Source: Acidobacteriota bacterium
Lineage (GTDB): Bacteria; Acidobacteriota; Vicinamibacteria; Vicinamibacterales; UBA8438
Direction: 5' to 3'
DNA: 64,000 nt
Assembly (NCBI GenBank): GCA_009838525.1
Contig: VXRJ01000035.1
Span: forward strand, 71,462 to 135,461
A program made the translations under genes and the position numbers. The notes beneath the pieces are model-generated. The model saw only the letters and a program-made list of their open reading frames with translations. It searched no databases and had not been told where the DNA came from. Position 1 is the stretch's first letter; each line of letters begins with the position of its first letter. This document shows positions 16,947-25,164 of the stretch, piece by piece.

Positions 16947-17972
16947 ATGCCGGTGCGTGACACGCTCGATCGGCCGCTGCGCAGCCTGCGGATCTCGGTT
17001 ACCGACCGGTGCAATCTCCGGTGCCAGTACTGCATGCCGGAGATGGACTACGTCTGGCTCCCGCGTGAGAACATCCTCACCTTCGAGGAGACCCAGTCGA
17101 TAGTCGAGGCGTTCACCGATGCCGGCGTCGACCGGGTCCGTCTGACGGGCGGCGAGCCGCTCCTCCGCAAGGACCTGCCGGAACTGATTGCACGGCTGGC
17201 GGCCCGACCAGGCATCCGCGACCTGGCGCTGACGACGAACGGGATGCTGCTGGCCGAGCAGGCGCAGGCGCTCCACGAGGCTGGCCTGCACCGCCTGACC
17301 GTCAGTCTCGATACCCTGCGCGCCGATCGGTTCCGGGCGTTGACCCGTTTCGACGGCGTCGACCGCGTCCGGGCGGGGCTCGCCGCGGCGCGGGATGCGG
17401 GGTTCACCGGGCTGAAGATCGACACGGTGGTGATCCGCGGCGTGAACGACGACGAGTTGATCGACCTGCTCGCTTATGCGAGGGAGGCGGACGCGGAGTT
17501 GCGCTTCATCGAGTACATGGATGTCGGCGGCGCGACCCATTGGTCGATCGCCGACGTCGTGTCGCGCGCCGAGATGCTTCGGGTAATCGGTGACGCACTC
17601 GGATCGGCCGACGCTATCGACGAGCCGGGGTCTACCGCGCCGGCGGATCGCTTCCGCCTGCCGAGCGGGCAGACTTTCGGGATTATTTCGTCGACGACCG
17701 AGCCGTTCTGCCGGTCGTGCGACCGGAGCCGGCTGACCGCGGACGGACTGTGGTACCGCTGCCTCTATGCGAGCGCCGGGACCGACCTGCGCAAGCGGCT
17801 GCGCGACGGGGCGACGCGGGAGGAGTTGCGCGCGCTGATAGAAGCGATCTGGAGACAGCGGACGGACCGCGGCGCGGAAGTGCGTCTGTCGGCCGAGCGC
17901 CGGGAGGCGCTCGTGCCGGTGGAGGTCCTTCGGCGCGAACCGCATCTGGAGATGCACACGCGCGGCGGTTAG
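16947..17972 (+). CDS. moaA: GTP 3',8-cyclase MoaA
   Basis: First enzyme of molybdenum-cofactor synthesis, turning GTP into 3',8-cyclo-GTP in the cytoplasm. Length 341. The N-terminal radical SAM cluster is 'VTDRCNLRCQYCMPE'. 'LTGGEPLLRKDL' is the SAM-binding GGE loop. The second cluster is 'CRSCDRSRLTADG...YRC' (Cx2C and a third Cys 13 residues on), which binds GTP. The protein ends in GG, a feature needed for MoaA activity. ATG 16947 lies just upstream of conserved sequence. It stands apart from other moa genes in this window. MsrP upstream is a likely consumer of the cofactor. Confidence 0.95.
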   Translation: MPVRDTLDRPLRSLRISVTDRCNLRCQYCMPEMDYVWLPRENILTFEETQSIVEAFTDAGVDRVRLTGGEPLLRKDLPELIARLAARPGIRDLALTTNGMLLAEQAQALHEAGLHRLTVSLDTLRADRFRALTRFDGVDRVRAGLAAARDAGFTGLKIDTVVIRGVNDDELIDLLAYAREADAELRFIEYMDVGGATHWSIADVVSRAEMLRVIGDALGSADAIDEPGSTAPADRFRLPSGQTFGIISSTTEPFCRSCDRSRLTADGLWYRCLYASAGTDLRKRLRDGATREELRALIEAIWRQRTDRGAEVRLSAERREALVPVEVLRREPHLEMHTRGG

Positions 17973-18024
17973 CGCCGCCGCCCGTTGGGCATCCGCCGTC
18001 ACTGTTGTCCCATCCGAGCATTCC

Positions 18025-19278
18025 ATGATTCCTGCGGTTCGCGGTACGCACGACATTCTGCCGGGAGAGACCGAACGCTGGCAGCGGCTCGAGTCGGTCG
18101 TACGGGACACGTGCGCGCGCTATGGCTACCGTGAAATCCGGACGCCGGTCATCGAGCGGCAGGAGCTGTTCGAGAAGGGGACCGGCGAGACGACCGACAT
18201 CGTGCAGAAGGAGATGTACAGCTTCGAGGACAAAGGCGGCGAACGCGTCACGCTCCGGCCTGAGGCTACTCCCAGCATGGTGCGGGCGTTCGTCGAGCAT
18301 GCGCTGGAGCAGGAGTTCCCGGTCACCAAGCTCTTCAGCTTCGGGCCGATGTTCCGCTACGAGCGGCCGCAGAAGGGGCGCTATCGGCAGTTCCACCAGC
18401 TCGATGTCGAAGTGTTCGGGGTAGCCCACGCATCGCTCGACGCCGAAGTCATCGAGATGGCCGTGTCGATGGTCCAGGCGCTCGGCATCGACGATGCGAC
18501 GCTCGTGATCAACTCGGTCGGTTGCCGCGAGTGCCGCCCGGGATTCAGCCGTGCGCTGACCGACGCGCTGGCCGACCGGCGCGGCGCGCTGTGCGGTGAC
18601 TGTCAGCGCCGGGCGGAAACCAACCCGCTCCGCATCTTCGACTGCAAGGTGGAGAAGTGCCAGGCGAACATCGATACGCTGCCGCATACGATCGATAACC
18701 TGTGCGACGGCTGCTGCGCGCACTTCGAGCAGGTGACGGAACTGCTGACCGCTCTCGGTCTGGACTTCACGGTGTCGCACCGGCTCGTACGCGGTCTCGA
18801 CTACTACATGCGCACCACCTTCGAGGTGGTGGGCGGGAGTCTCGGCGCGCAGAACGCGCTCCTCGGAGGCGGGCGCTACGACGGCCTCGTGGCGCAACTC
18901 GGCGGTCCCGACCGTCCCGGCATCGGATTCGCCGCCGGCCTCGAGCGCCTGCTGCTGGCGATGCCGGCGGGGACGGGGCCGCGACGGCCCGATGCGTTCG
19001 TGGTGGCGGCGGGAGACTCGGCGCGGGAGCCGGCCCACCTGCTGGCGCGCGAGCTGCGGCAGGCCGGACTGGTCGCGCTGGTGGACTACGAACCACGTTC
19101 GCTCAAGGCGCAGATGAAGCGGGCGAACCGCACCGGCGCGCGGCGGGCGCTGATACTGGGGGAAGACGAACTGGCGAGAGGCGAGGTGACGGTCCGGGAG
19201 ATGGAGACGAGTGAACAGACGACGGTGCCGCGGGACGAGATCGTGCGGCGGTTCGTTGCGGAACGGAAGCAGGCATGA
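18025..19278 (+). CDS. hisS: Histidyl-tRNA synthetase
   Basis: Class II aminoacyl-tRNA synthetase of 417 residues. Motif 1 region starts 'VRGTHDILPGE'; motif 2 is 'FRYERPQKGRYRQFHQLDVE'; the histidine-specific signatures are 'LVRGLDYYMRTTFEV' and 'LGGGRYDGLVAQLGG'; motif 3 is 'GIGFAAGLERLLLAM'. A C-terminal anticodon-binding domain follows ('ARELRQAGLVALVDY', 'LILGEDELARGEVTVREM'). The cytoplasmic role is to charge tRNA-His. The stop overlaps the aspS start by four bases, so the two synthetases are coupled, a common bacterial pairing. Confidence 0.96.
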   Translation: MIPAVRGTHDILPGETERWQRLESVVRDTCARYGYREIRTPVIERQELFEKGTGETTDIVQKEMYSFEDKGGERVTLRPEATPSMVRAFVEHALEQEFPVTKLFSFGPMFRYERPQKGRYRQFHQLDVEVFGVAHASLDAEVIEMAVSMVQALGIDDATLVINSVGCRECRPGFSRALTDALADRRGALCGDCQRRAETNPLRIFDCKVEKCQANIDTLPHTIDNLCDGCCAHFEQVTELLTALGLDFTVSHRLVRGLDYYMRTTFEVVGGSLGAQNALLGGGRYDGLVAQLGGPDRPGIGFAAGLERLLLAMPAGTGPRRPDAFVVAAGDSAREPAHLLARELRQAGLVALVDYEPRSLKAQMKRANRTGARRALILGEDELARGEVTVREMETSEQTTVPRDEIVRRFVAERKQA

Positions 19279-21065
19279 CGACTGACTCGACAGCCACGCG
19301 CGAAACCGGCGCATTCCCCATCCGGACGCACACCTGCGGCGAACTGCGGCCGGTGGACGTCGGAACCGACGTAGTGCTGAACGGCTGGGTCCACAAGGTG
19401 CGCGATCTCGGGGGCGTCACGTTCCTCGACATTCGCGACCGGTACGGCATCACGCAGGTGGTGGCGCGTGACGGAGCAGAGGTGATCGCCGCGGCGAAGC
19501 GGGTTCGCCCGGAGTTCGTCGTTGCCGTCCGCGGTCCCGTGGAACGCCGCTCGGAGGAGACCCTCAACCCGAAGCTGGAAACCGGCGAGGTGGAGGTCGC
19601 GGCCCGCGAGATTCGTGTGCTAAACGAGTCACCTACGCCGCCGTTCCAAATCGACGAGGAGACGCCGGTTTCCGAGGAAGTGCGTCTTCGCTACCGTTAC
19701 CTCGATCTGCGCCGCGCCCGGATGCGCGGGAACATTGGCCTGCGCCACCGGATCGCGCAGGCGATCCGCCAGAGCCTCGACTCCGACCGCTTCTGGGAGA
19801 TTGAAACGCCGCTGCTGACGAAGTCGACGCCGGAGGGAGCGCGCGACTTCCTCGTCCCGAGCCGGCTGCACGCGGGCAAGTTCTACGCACTGCCGCAGTC
19901 GCCGCAGATCTTCAAACAGATTCTGATGATCAGCGGCATGGACCGCTACTTCCAGATCGTCAAGTGCTTCCGCGACGAGGACCTGCGCGCGGACCGGCAG
20001 CCGGAGTTCACGCAGGTCGACATCGAGATGAGCTTCGCTGACCGGGAGCTCGTCTTCGGCGTGGTGGAGCGTCTGATGCAGGCGGTCTTCCGGGTTGTCG
20101 GCCGCGACGTCCAGGCGCCCTTCCCGCGGCTTACCTACGACGAGGCTATGTCGCGCTACGGGAGCGACAAGCCGGACCTGCGTTTCGAACTGCCGTTGCG
20201 CGACGTGTCGGACGCGTTCCGCGCCGGGCAGTTCAAGGTCTTCCGCGGGATCGTGGAGGCGGGTGGGTCGGTCCGGGCGCTCGTCGTTCCGGGCGCGGGC
20301 GGCCAGGCGCGCGCCCAGTTGGATCAGATTGTCGATGGCGCGATCGCGGCCGGCGCGAAGGGCCTGGTCTGGGCTCGGCGGTCGGAGGACGGCGCGATGC
20401 AGAGTTCCATCCTGAAGGCGGCCGGGCCGGAGTCGCTGGAGCAGGCGGTCGCGCTGGCCGGCGCGGGAGCCGCCGACTTGACGTTGATGGCGGCGGGGGA
20501 GGGACACGAGGCGTCCGAAGTGCTCGGGCGGATCCGCCTGCAGCAGGCGGAGCGACATGGGTTGATCGACACCGGAAAGGTCGCCCTGAGCTGGGTGGTC
20601 GACTTTCCGCTGCTCGAATGGAGTGAGACGGAGCAGCGCCTTGTGTCCATGCACCATCCGTTCACGTCGCCTCGACCGGAGGACGTCGAACGCCTCGAGG
20701 ATGATCCCGCCGGTGTGCGGGCGCGGGCTTACGACCTGGTGCTGAACGGGAGCGAAATCGGCGGTGGCAGCATCCGAATCCACGACGCGGCGCTGCAGGC
20801 GCGGATCTTCCGGCTTCTGAAGATCAGCGACGAGGAAGCCAAGGCGCGGTTCGGCTTTTTTCTCGACGCGCTGGGGTACGGCACGCCGCCCCATGGCGGC
20901 ATCGCGCTCGGTCTCGACCGTATCGTGGCGCTGGTCGCCGGCGAGTCGTCCATCCGCGACGTGATGGCGTTCCCCAAGACCGCCGCCGCGGTCGACTTGA
21001 TGGCTGGTTCGCCGTCCGCAGTCGACCGCCGACAGCTTCGGGATCTCCACTTGGACGACGGATGA
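19275..21065 (+). CDS. aspS: Aspartyl-tRNA synthetase (bacterial type)
   Basis: Class II synthetase of 596 residues with the bacterial layout: N-terminal OB-fold ('LNGWVHKVRDLGGVTFLDIRD' in pieces 'GWVHKVRDLGG' and 'VTFLDIRDRYG'), catalytic core with motif 2 'IVKCFRDEDLRADRQPEFTQ', an inserted GAD domain at about residues 285-420, and motif 3 'GGIALGLDRIVALVAGESS'. At the position that helps separate discriminating from non-discriminating enzymes (His in Pseudomonas, Leu in E. coli) this protein has Leu, which weakly favours the discriminating type. It is translationally coupled to hisS. Confidence 0.95.
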   Translation: MTTDSTATRETGAFPIRTHTCGELRPVDVGTDVVLNGWVHKVRDLGGVTFLDIRDRYGITQVVARDGAEVIAAAKRVRPEFVVAVRGPVERRSEETLNPKLETGEVEVAAREIRVLNESPTPPFQIDEETPVSEEVRLRYRYLDLRRARMRGNIGLRHRIAQAIRQSLDSDRFWEIETPLLTKSTPEGARDFLVPSRLHAGKFYALPQSPQIFKQILMISGMDRYFQIVKCFRDEDLRADRQPEFTQVDIEMSFADRELVFGVVERLMQAVFRVVGRDVQAPFPRLTYDEAMSRYGSDKPDLRFELPLRDVSDAFRAGQFKVFRGIVEAGGSVRALVVPGAGGQARAQLDQIVDGAIAAGAKGLVWARRSEDGAMQSSILKAAGPESLEQAVALAGAGAADLTLMAAGEGHEASEVLGRIRLQQAERHGLIDTGKVALSWVVDFPLLEWSETEQRLVSMHHPFTSPRPEDVERLEDDPAGVRARAYDLVLNGSEIGGGSIRIHDAALQARIFRLLKISDEEAKARFGFFLDALGYGTPPHGGIALGLDRIVALVAGESSIRDVMAFPKTAAAVDLMAGSPSAVDRRQLRDLHLDDG

Positions 21066-21075
21066 CGGGCGTACT

Positions 21076-21099
21076 GGTGCGCCGGCCTCCAGGCCGGCA
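21076..21099 (+). repeat. GC-rich palindromic element (copy A of two)
   Basis: The 24-base unit GGTGCGCCGGCCTCCAGGCCGGCA, with the stem GCCGGCCT/AGGCCGGC, begins 10 bases after the aspS stop. The same unit with one base changed occurs at 63550-63573 just after mutL. The position after stop codons suggests a terminator or REP-like role; there is no U-tract. Confidence 0.6.
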
Positions 21100-21120
21100 G
21101 AACACGCTGCGCGCGCGTCC

Positions 21121-22299
21121 TTGACCCCTGCGCGGGGGCGTGCTACTCATTGTGCAGGCGCGCCCTTGCGGGCGCGTTGGAAGTTTCGCCGGCGCAAGAG
21201 CGCGCCGCGGGCGGCGCGTTGGAGGTTTCGCTGGCGCGAAACTTCTGCGGCGCAAGCTCCCAGGGGACAAAGACCGATACCTACGTCTGCCGCGACAGCA
21301 TCCGTCAAGATCCCCATTCCCGACGAGGGGCTCGAAACCCTTTTCGGCGCCCGGGACGAGAACCTCCGCCAGATTGAAGATCAGTTCGACGTCGAGATCT
21401 CGACCGCTGGCGCCGAGCTGGTGGTGATCGGCGACGCGAAGGACCTCGCCAGGACCGAACGGGTCATCGACCATTTCACCGGGCTCCTGCGCGAGGGACA
21501 CACCTTCTCGCGCGAGGACGTCCGGCGCGCCTCCGAGCTGGTGAACGACGACGTGCAGATCGACCTGCGCGACGTGTTCGTACGAACACCGGTGCAGGTG
21601 TCGAGCCAGCGGCACGTCAAGCCACGCAATCTGGGACAGCGGCGCTACCTCGACGCGATCGAGCGTCACGACCTGGTCTTCGGCATCGGTCCGGCCGGCA
21701 CCGGAAAGACCTACCTCGCCATGGCGCAGGCGGTCGCCTACCTGGTGGCGAAGCGCGTGAGCCGGATCGTCCTTGCCCGCCCGGCCGTCGAGGCGGGAGA
21801 GAAGCTGGGGTTCCTGCCGGGTGATCTGCAGGAAAAAGTGAATCCCTACCTGCGTCCCCTGTACGACGCGCTGTACGACATGCTGCCCGCCGAGCGGGTG
21901 GAGCGCCTGCTCGAGCAGGGCGTCATCGAGATCGCGCCGCTCGCCTTCATGCGGGGGCGGACGCTGAACGATGCGTTCGTCATCCTGGATGAAGCGCAGA
22001 ACACCACCGCCGAGCAGATGAAGATGTTCCTGACGCGGCTCGGCTACGGCTCGAAAGCGGTGGTGACCGGCGACATCACCCAGATCGACCTGCCGCCCGG
22101 CTGCACGTCGGGGGTCAAGCAGGCGCTGCGGGTGCTGCGCAATGTCAACGGCGTGTCGATGATCTACTTCACCGAACGGGACGTGGTGCGGCACAAGCTC
22201 GTCCAGGCCATCGTCAGGGCATACGATGCGCTGGCGCCGGCCGACGGCGACGGTGACGGAGCCGACGCCGCTTCTGCCGCCCCGCCCGAGACAAAATGA
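21121..22299 (+). CDS. phoH: PhoH family ATPase (start uncertain)
   Basis: PhoH/YbeZ-type cytoplasmic P-loop ATPase, linked to YbeY in ribosome and RNA metabolism. The conserved part begins near 21304 ('[20 protein letters not shown]'). Walker A is '[14 protein letters not shown]', Walker B '[12 protein letters not shown]'; '[19 protein letters not shown]' and '[12 protein letters not shown]' are family signatures. No ATG or GTG lies between an upstream stop and the conserved part. The only usual candidates are TTG at 21121 and 21166, both of which place hairpin-repeat DNA in the protein. An ATA at 21277 has AGGGGA 9 bases upstream. The gene is therefore certain but its start is not. It overlaps ybeY (ATGA). 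Confidence 0.85.
   Translation: MTPARGRATHCAGAPLRARWKFRRRKSAPRAARWRFRWRETSAAQAPRGQRPIPTSAATASVKIPIPDEGLETLFGARDENLRQIEDQFDVEISTAGAELVVIGDAKDLARTERVIDHFTGLLREGHTFSREDVRRASELVNDDVQIDLRDVFVRTPVQVSSQRHVKPRNLGQRRYLDAIERHDLVFGIGPAGTGKTYLAMAQAVAYLVAKRVSRIVLARPAVEAGEKLGFLPGDLQEKVNPYLRPLYDALYDMLPAERVERLLEQGVIEIAPLAFMRGRTLNDAFVILDEAQNTTAEQMKMFLTRLGYGSKAVVTGDITQIDLPPGCTSGVKQALRVLRNVNGVSMIYFTERDVVRHKLVQAIVRAYDALAPADGDGDGADAASAAPPETK
21158..21250 (+). repeat. Interspersed hairpin repeat, copy 3 (tandem)
   Basis: It holds GCGCGCCCTTGCGGGCGCG (21159-21177), GGAAGTTTCGCCGGCGCAAG (21179-21198), then a second related unit ending in GGAGGTTTCGCTGGCGCGAAACTTC (21221-21245). It sits directly upstream of, and in the open frame of, phoH. 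The same modules occur at 16838 and 48603. Confidence 0.6.
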
Positions 22300-22772
22300 A
22301 CGACGCTGACCCCGACGCCGACACGGACCCCGACGCGGGTCCGGACCAACCTCCGCCAGGCACTTCCCGGCTCCACGTTACCGTCACCGACGGCCGTGGC
22401 CGGGTTCGGCGCGACGTCGGTCTCCGGCGCTGGCTCGAGGACATCGCGCCGCGCGCCGCGCGGGGCGAGGTGGCCGTCGCCCTGGTGGGCGACGCGAAGA
22501 TGCGATCCCTCAACCGTCAGTTCCGCGGCATCGATCGTCCGACCGACGTCCTGTCGTTTCCCGCGGAGACGAACGGTCATCTCGGCGACATCGTGATCGC
22601 GACGGGAGTCGCGCGGCGTCAGGCGCGCTCGGCCGGGCACCCGCTCGCGACCGAGTTCCGCTGCCTGGCGCTCCACGGTCTGCTGCACCTGCTCGGCTAC
22701 GACCACGAGCGCGACAACGGACGCATGGCGCGCGTCGAGCGGCGGCTGCGGCGGCGTGGGGGGATTGCATGA
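22296..22772 (+). CDS. ybeY: Endoribonuclease YbeY
   Basis: Zinc-dependent rRNA maturation and ribosome quality-control RNase of 158 residues. The metal site is 'LHGLLHLLGYDHERD', the H-x3-H-x5-H motif with all three His present. 'GDAKMRSLNRQFRGIDRPTDVLSFP' (in pieces 'MRSLNRQFRGID' and 'PTDVLSFPAE') is the conserved N-terminal region. The first 25 residues are Asp/Pro-rich and look unstructured. ATGA overlaps at both ends place it in a phoH-ybeY-corC-era operon, the order found in many bacteria. Confidence 0.95.
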   Translation: MNDADPDADTDPDAGPDQPPPGTSRLHVTVTDGRGRVRRDVGLRRWLEDIAPRAARGEVAVALVGDAKMRSLNRQFRGIDRPTDVLSFPAETNGHLGDIVIATGVARRQARSAGHPLATEFRCLALHGLLHLLGYDHERDNGRMARVERRLRRRGGIA

Positions 22773-24055
22773 TCCCCGCCGCGTTCGCCTTCGTGCCGCT
22801 TCTGCTTTTCCTGCTCGCCTGTGCTTCCATCTACGTCGGCACGGTCGAGGCCGCGTTCGCCACGCTGATGCGCCTGCCGCTCCGTCTGGGCGCGGAACGG
22901 CGCGGACGGCTCGATCGCCTGGGTTATCTCGACGATCCGCTGCGCCTGTTCGTGCCCGCCCGCCTGTTGCAGGGGCTGGTGATCGTCGCCGTCGCGCTCC
23001 TGGCCCTGGCCAGCACGCCGCGCAACGTCCTTCCGGTAGTCGTCGTGGCGCCGGCCCTCGCCGCCTTCGTCGTGGTCTGCGGCCATCTGCTGCCGATGTT
23101 GATCGTGCGGCGCAACCCGGAGGGCGTGATCGAGGTCCTGCTGCCGTCCTTCCACGTCGTCGTCGTGCTGCTCCGTCCGGTGACCCGGCCCTTGCTTCGC
23201 CTGCTGCGGGGGGCCGGGCATAGGGGCAATGGCGCGGCGCCGCGGGCGAACGGCGCCGCGGCGGCGGACGAGACCCGGGAGACGGCCGCCGATCCGCACG
23301 ACGGGAGCACGCCGCTCGACGACGAGGAAGAGGCGGAGCGGGAACTGTTGCAGTCGGTGGTCGACTTCGGTGACACGCTGGTGCGCGAGGTCATGACGCC
23401 AAGGCCCGATATCGTCGCGGTGCGGACGGACACGACGCTCGACCAACTGCGCCGGGTCTTCGTCGAGGAACGCTATTCCCGCCTTCCCGTATACGAGGAG
23501 AGCCTGGACCGGGTGCTCGGCTTCGTCTTCGTGAAGGACCTCGTCGCCCTCACCGACACTCCGGGCAGTGAGCAGGTTGTGAGCCGGCTGCTTCGCCCCG
23601 CGTACTCCGTTCCCGAGACCAAGCGCGTGGCCGATCTGCTGCGGGAGCTCCAGCGCGCCCAGGCGCAGATGGCGATCGTGCATGACGAATTCGGCGGCAC
23701 CGCGGGCCTGGTGACGGTGGAGGATCTGCTGGAGGAGATCGTCGGCGAAATCCGCGACGAGTACGACATCGAAACGGAGCCGATCGTCGATGAGGGGGAG
23801 GGCAGCTTCGTCTTCGACGGGCGCGTCGGCTTCGACGATCTGTGCGAGCGGCTAGATGTCGCGATCGAAGCCGAAGGCTGCGACACGGTCGCCGCCTATC
23901 TGCTCGCCAGGCTCGGCCGCGTGCCCCAGGTCGGCGAGTCGTTTGATCTCGACGGTCTGGTCGTCGACGTGCTGGATGGCGAGCGCCGACGCGTCCACCG
24001 CGTGCGGCTGCGCCGGCAGGACCGCGCCGCGCCCGATGCCCGCGCTGACGTATGA
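22769..24055 (+). CDS. CorC/HlyC family transporter-associated protein (CNNM-CBS-CorC)
   Basis: Membrane protein of 428 residues. The N-terminal ~150 residues form a CNNM/DUF21-like region with three to four helices ('LLLFLLACASIYVGTVEAAF'). A linker rich in Ala/Gly/Asp follows. Two CBS motifs come next ('VREVMTPRPDIVAVRTD', 'YSRLPVYEESLDRVLGFVF'), and a C-terminal CorC_HlyC domain ('MAIVHDEFGGTAGLVTVEDL'). Family members take part in magnesium or cobalt efflux and adenine-nucleotide sensing. It lies between ybeY and era with ATGA overlaps, the standard operon position of this gene. Confidence 0.88.
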   Translation: MIPAAFAFVPLLLFLLACASIYVGTVEAAFATLMRLPLRLGAERRGRLDRLGYLDDPLRLFVPARLLQGLVIVAVALLALASTPRNVLPVVVVAPALAAFVVVCGHLLPMLIVRRNPEGVIEVLLPSFHVVVVLLRPVTRPLLRLLRGAGHRGNGAAPRANGAAAADETRETAADPHDGSTPLDDEEEAERELLQSVVDFGDTLVREVMTPRPDIVAVRTDTTLDQLRRVFVEERYSRLPVYEESLDRVLGFVFVKDLVALTDTPGSEQVVSRLLRPAYSVPETKRVADLLRELQRAQAQMAIVHDEFGGTAGLVTVEDLLEEIVGEIRDEYDIETEPIVDEGEGSFVFDGRVGFDDLCERLDVAIEAEGCDTVAAYLLARLGRVPQVGESFDLDGLVVDVLDGERRRVHRVRLRRQDRAAPDARADV

Positions 24056-25002
24056 AGGCCGGTTTCGTTTCGCTCATCGGCCGGCCCAACGCCGGGAAGT
24101 CGACGCTGCTGAACCGGCTGGTCGGGGCTAAGGTGGCGATCGTCTCTGACAAGCCCCAGACGACCCGGACACGGATCCTCGGCGTCAGTCATCGTGCCGG
24201 CGATCCGGACCCTGCCCGCAGGGGCCAGATTGTCTTTGTCGACACGCCCGGCATCCACCGGCCGATGCACCGGCTCAACGTCCGGATGGTCGATCAGGCG
24301 GTCGACACGATCGGCTGGGTGGACCTGCTGGTTGTCGTGCACGACGCCGCGACGCGTACCGGCGCCGGGGACCGGTTCGTCCTGGAGCTTCTCGATCGGG
24401 CCGAGGCGCCGGTGATTCTGGCCCTCAACAAGATCGACCGCATCGCGAAGCCGACCCTGCTTCCGCTGATCGACTGGTTCCGGCGACAGCGGGAGTTCGA
24501 TGCCATCGTGCCGATCTCCGCCCTTACGGGAGACGGCGTCGACGGCCTGGAGAAGCTGCTCTGGGAGCGGCTGCCGGAAGGGGAGCCCCTTTACCCGGAC
24601 GACATGGTTACCGATCAACCGGAACGGGTGATTGTCGCCGAGACGGTGCGCGAGAAGCTGTTGCGTCATACGCGCGCCGAGCTGCCTTTCTCGACCGCCG
24701 TGCTGGTGGACGGCTTCGAGGAGGTGTCCGCGGAAGCGGCCGGCGAAGCCGGCGCGGACGACCGGGCGGGCGATGCGGGCGGCCTGCTGCGCCTCTACTG
24801 TTCGATCGTCGTCGACCGGACGACGCACAAACCGATCGTTCTGGGTCGCAGGGGCGCCCGCATAAAGCAGATCGGGACGGAGGCCAGGCACGAGCTGGAG
24901 CGGTTCTTCGGAACGCGCGTCTTCCTCGATCTCCACGTCCGCGTCCGGACTGGCTGGCGCGAGAACGACCGCATCCTGCGCGAGCTCGGCCTCGAGCGCT
25001 AG
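24052..25002 (+). CDS. era: GTPase Era
   Basis: Ribosome-assembly GTPase of 316 residues that binds 16S rRNA near its 3' end. G1 is 'GRPNAGKSTLLNRL', G2 'KPQTTRTRILG', G3 'DTPGIH', G4 'NKID', G5 'ISALTGDGVD'. The C-terminal KH domain is seen in 'LGRRGARIKQIGTEARHELE'. A small insert rich in Ala/Gly/Asp ('SAEAAGEAGADDRAGDAGG') lies between the domains and accounts for the slightly greater length. It is the last gene of the phoH-ybeY-corC-era run. Confidence 0.96.
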   Translation: MKAGFVSLIGRPNAGKSTLLNRLVGAKVAIVSDKPQTTRTRILGVSHRAGDPDPARRGQIVFVDTPGIHRPMHRLNVRMVDQAVDTIGWVDLLVVVHDAATRTGAGDRFVLELLDRAEAPVILALNKIDRIAKPTLLPLIDWFRRQREFDAIVPISALTGDGVDGLEKLLWERLPEGEPLYPDDMVTDQPERVIVAETVREKLLRHTRAELPFSTAVLVDGFEEVSAEAAGEAGADDRAGDAGGLLRLYCSIVVDRTTHKPIVLGRRGARIKQIGTEARHELERFFGTRVFLDLHVRVRTGWRENDRILRELGLER

Positions 25003-25164
25003 CAGCCCGGCTGGGCCACGGCGGTTCGCGTGACGCTCGGCGGGTGCTTCGGGCGAATGCCCGTGCTATCATCAAAGGCTCTGTGAACGACCCAGTGGGA
25101 CAACGATCCGGGATCGGAATACTCGTAACCGTCGTGGGGCCTTGCCGCTCCGCGGAACAGTGTC

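Noticed and set aside
14570-17035. 821-codon open frame on the minus strand across the radical SAM gene
   Set aside because: It is the antisense shadow of a GC-rich gene; its sequence is Val/Arg/Leu-biased with no family motif, while the plus strand has clear radical SAM signatures.
21158-21250. Repeat cluster as a CRISPR array
   Set aside because: Units are hairpins of differing sequence without regular spacers, and no cas gene is present.
25003-25164. Magnesium riboswitch upstream of mgtE
   Set aside because: The gap is short and I could not fit the known M-box or mgtA-type elements; only a possible -10 region is visible.
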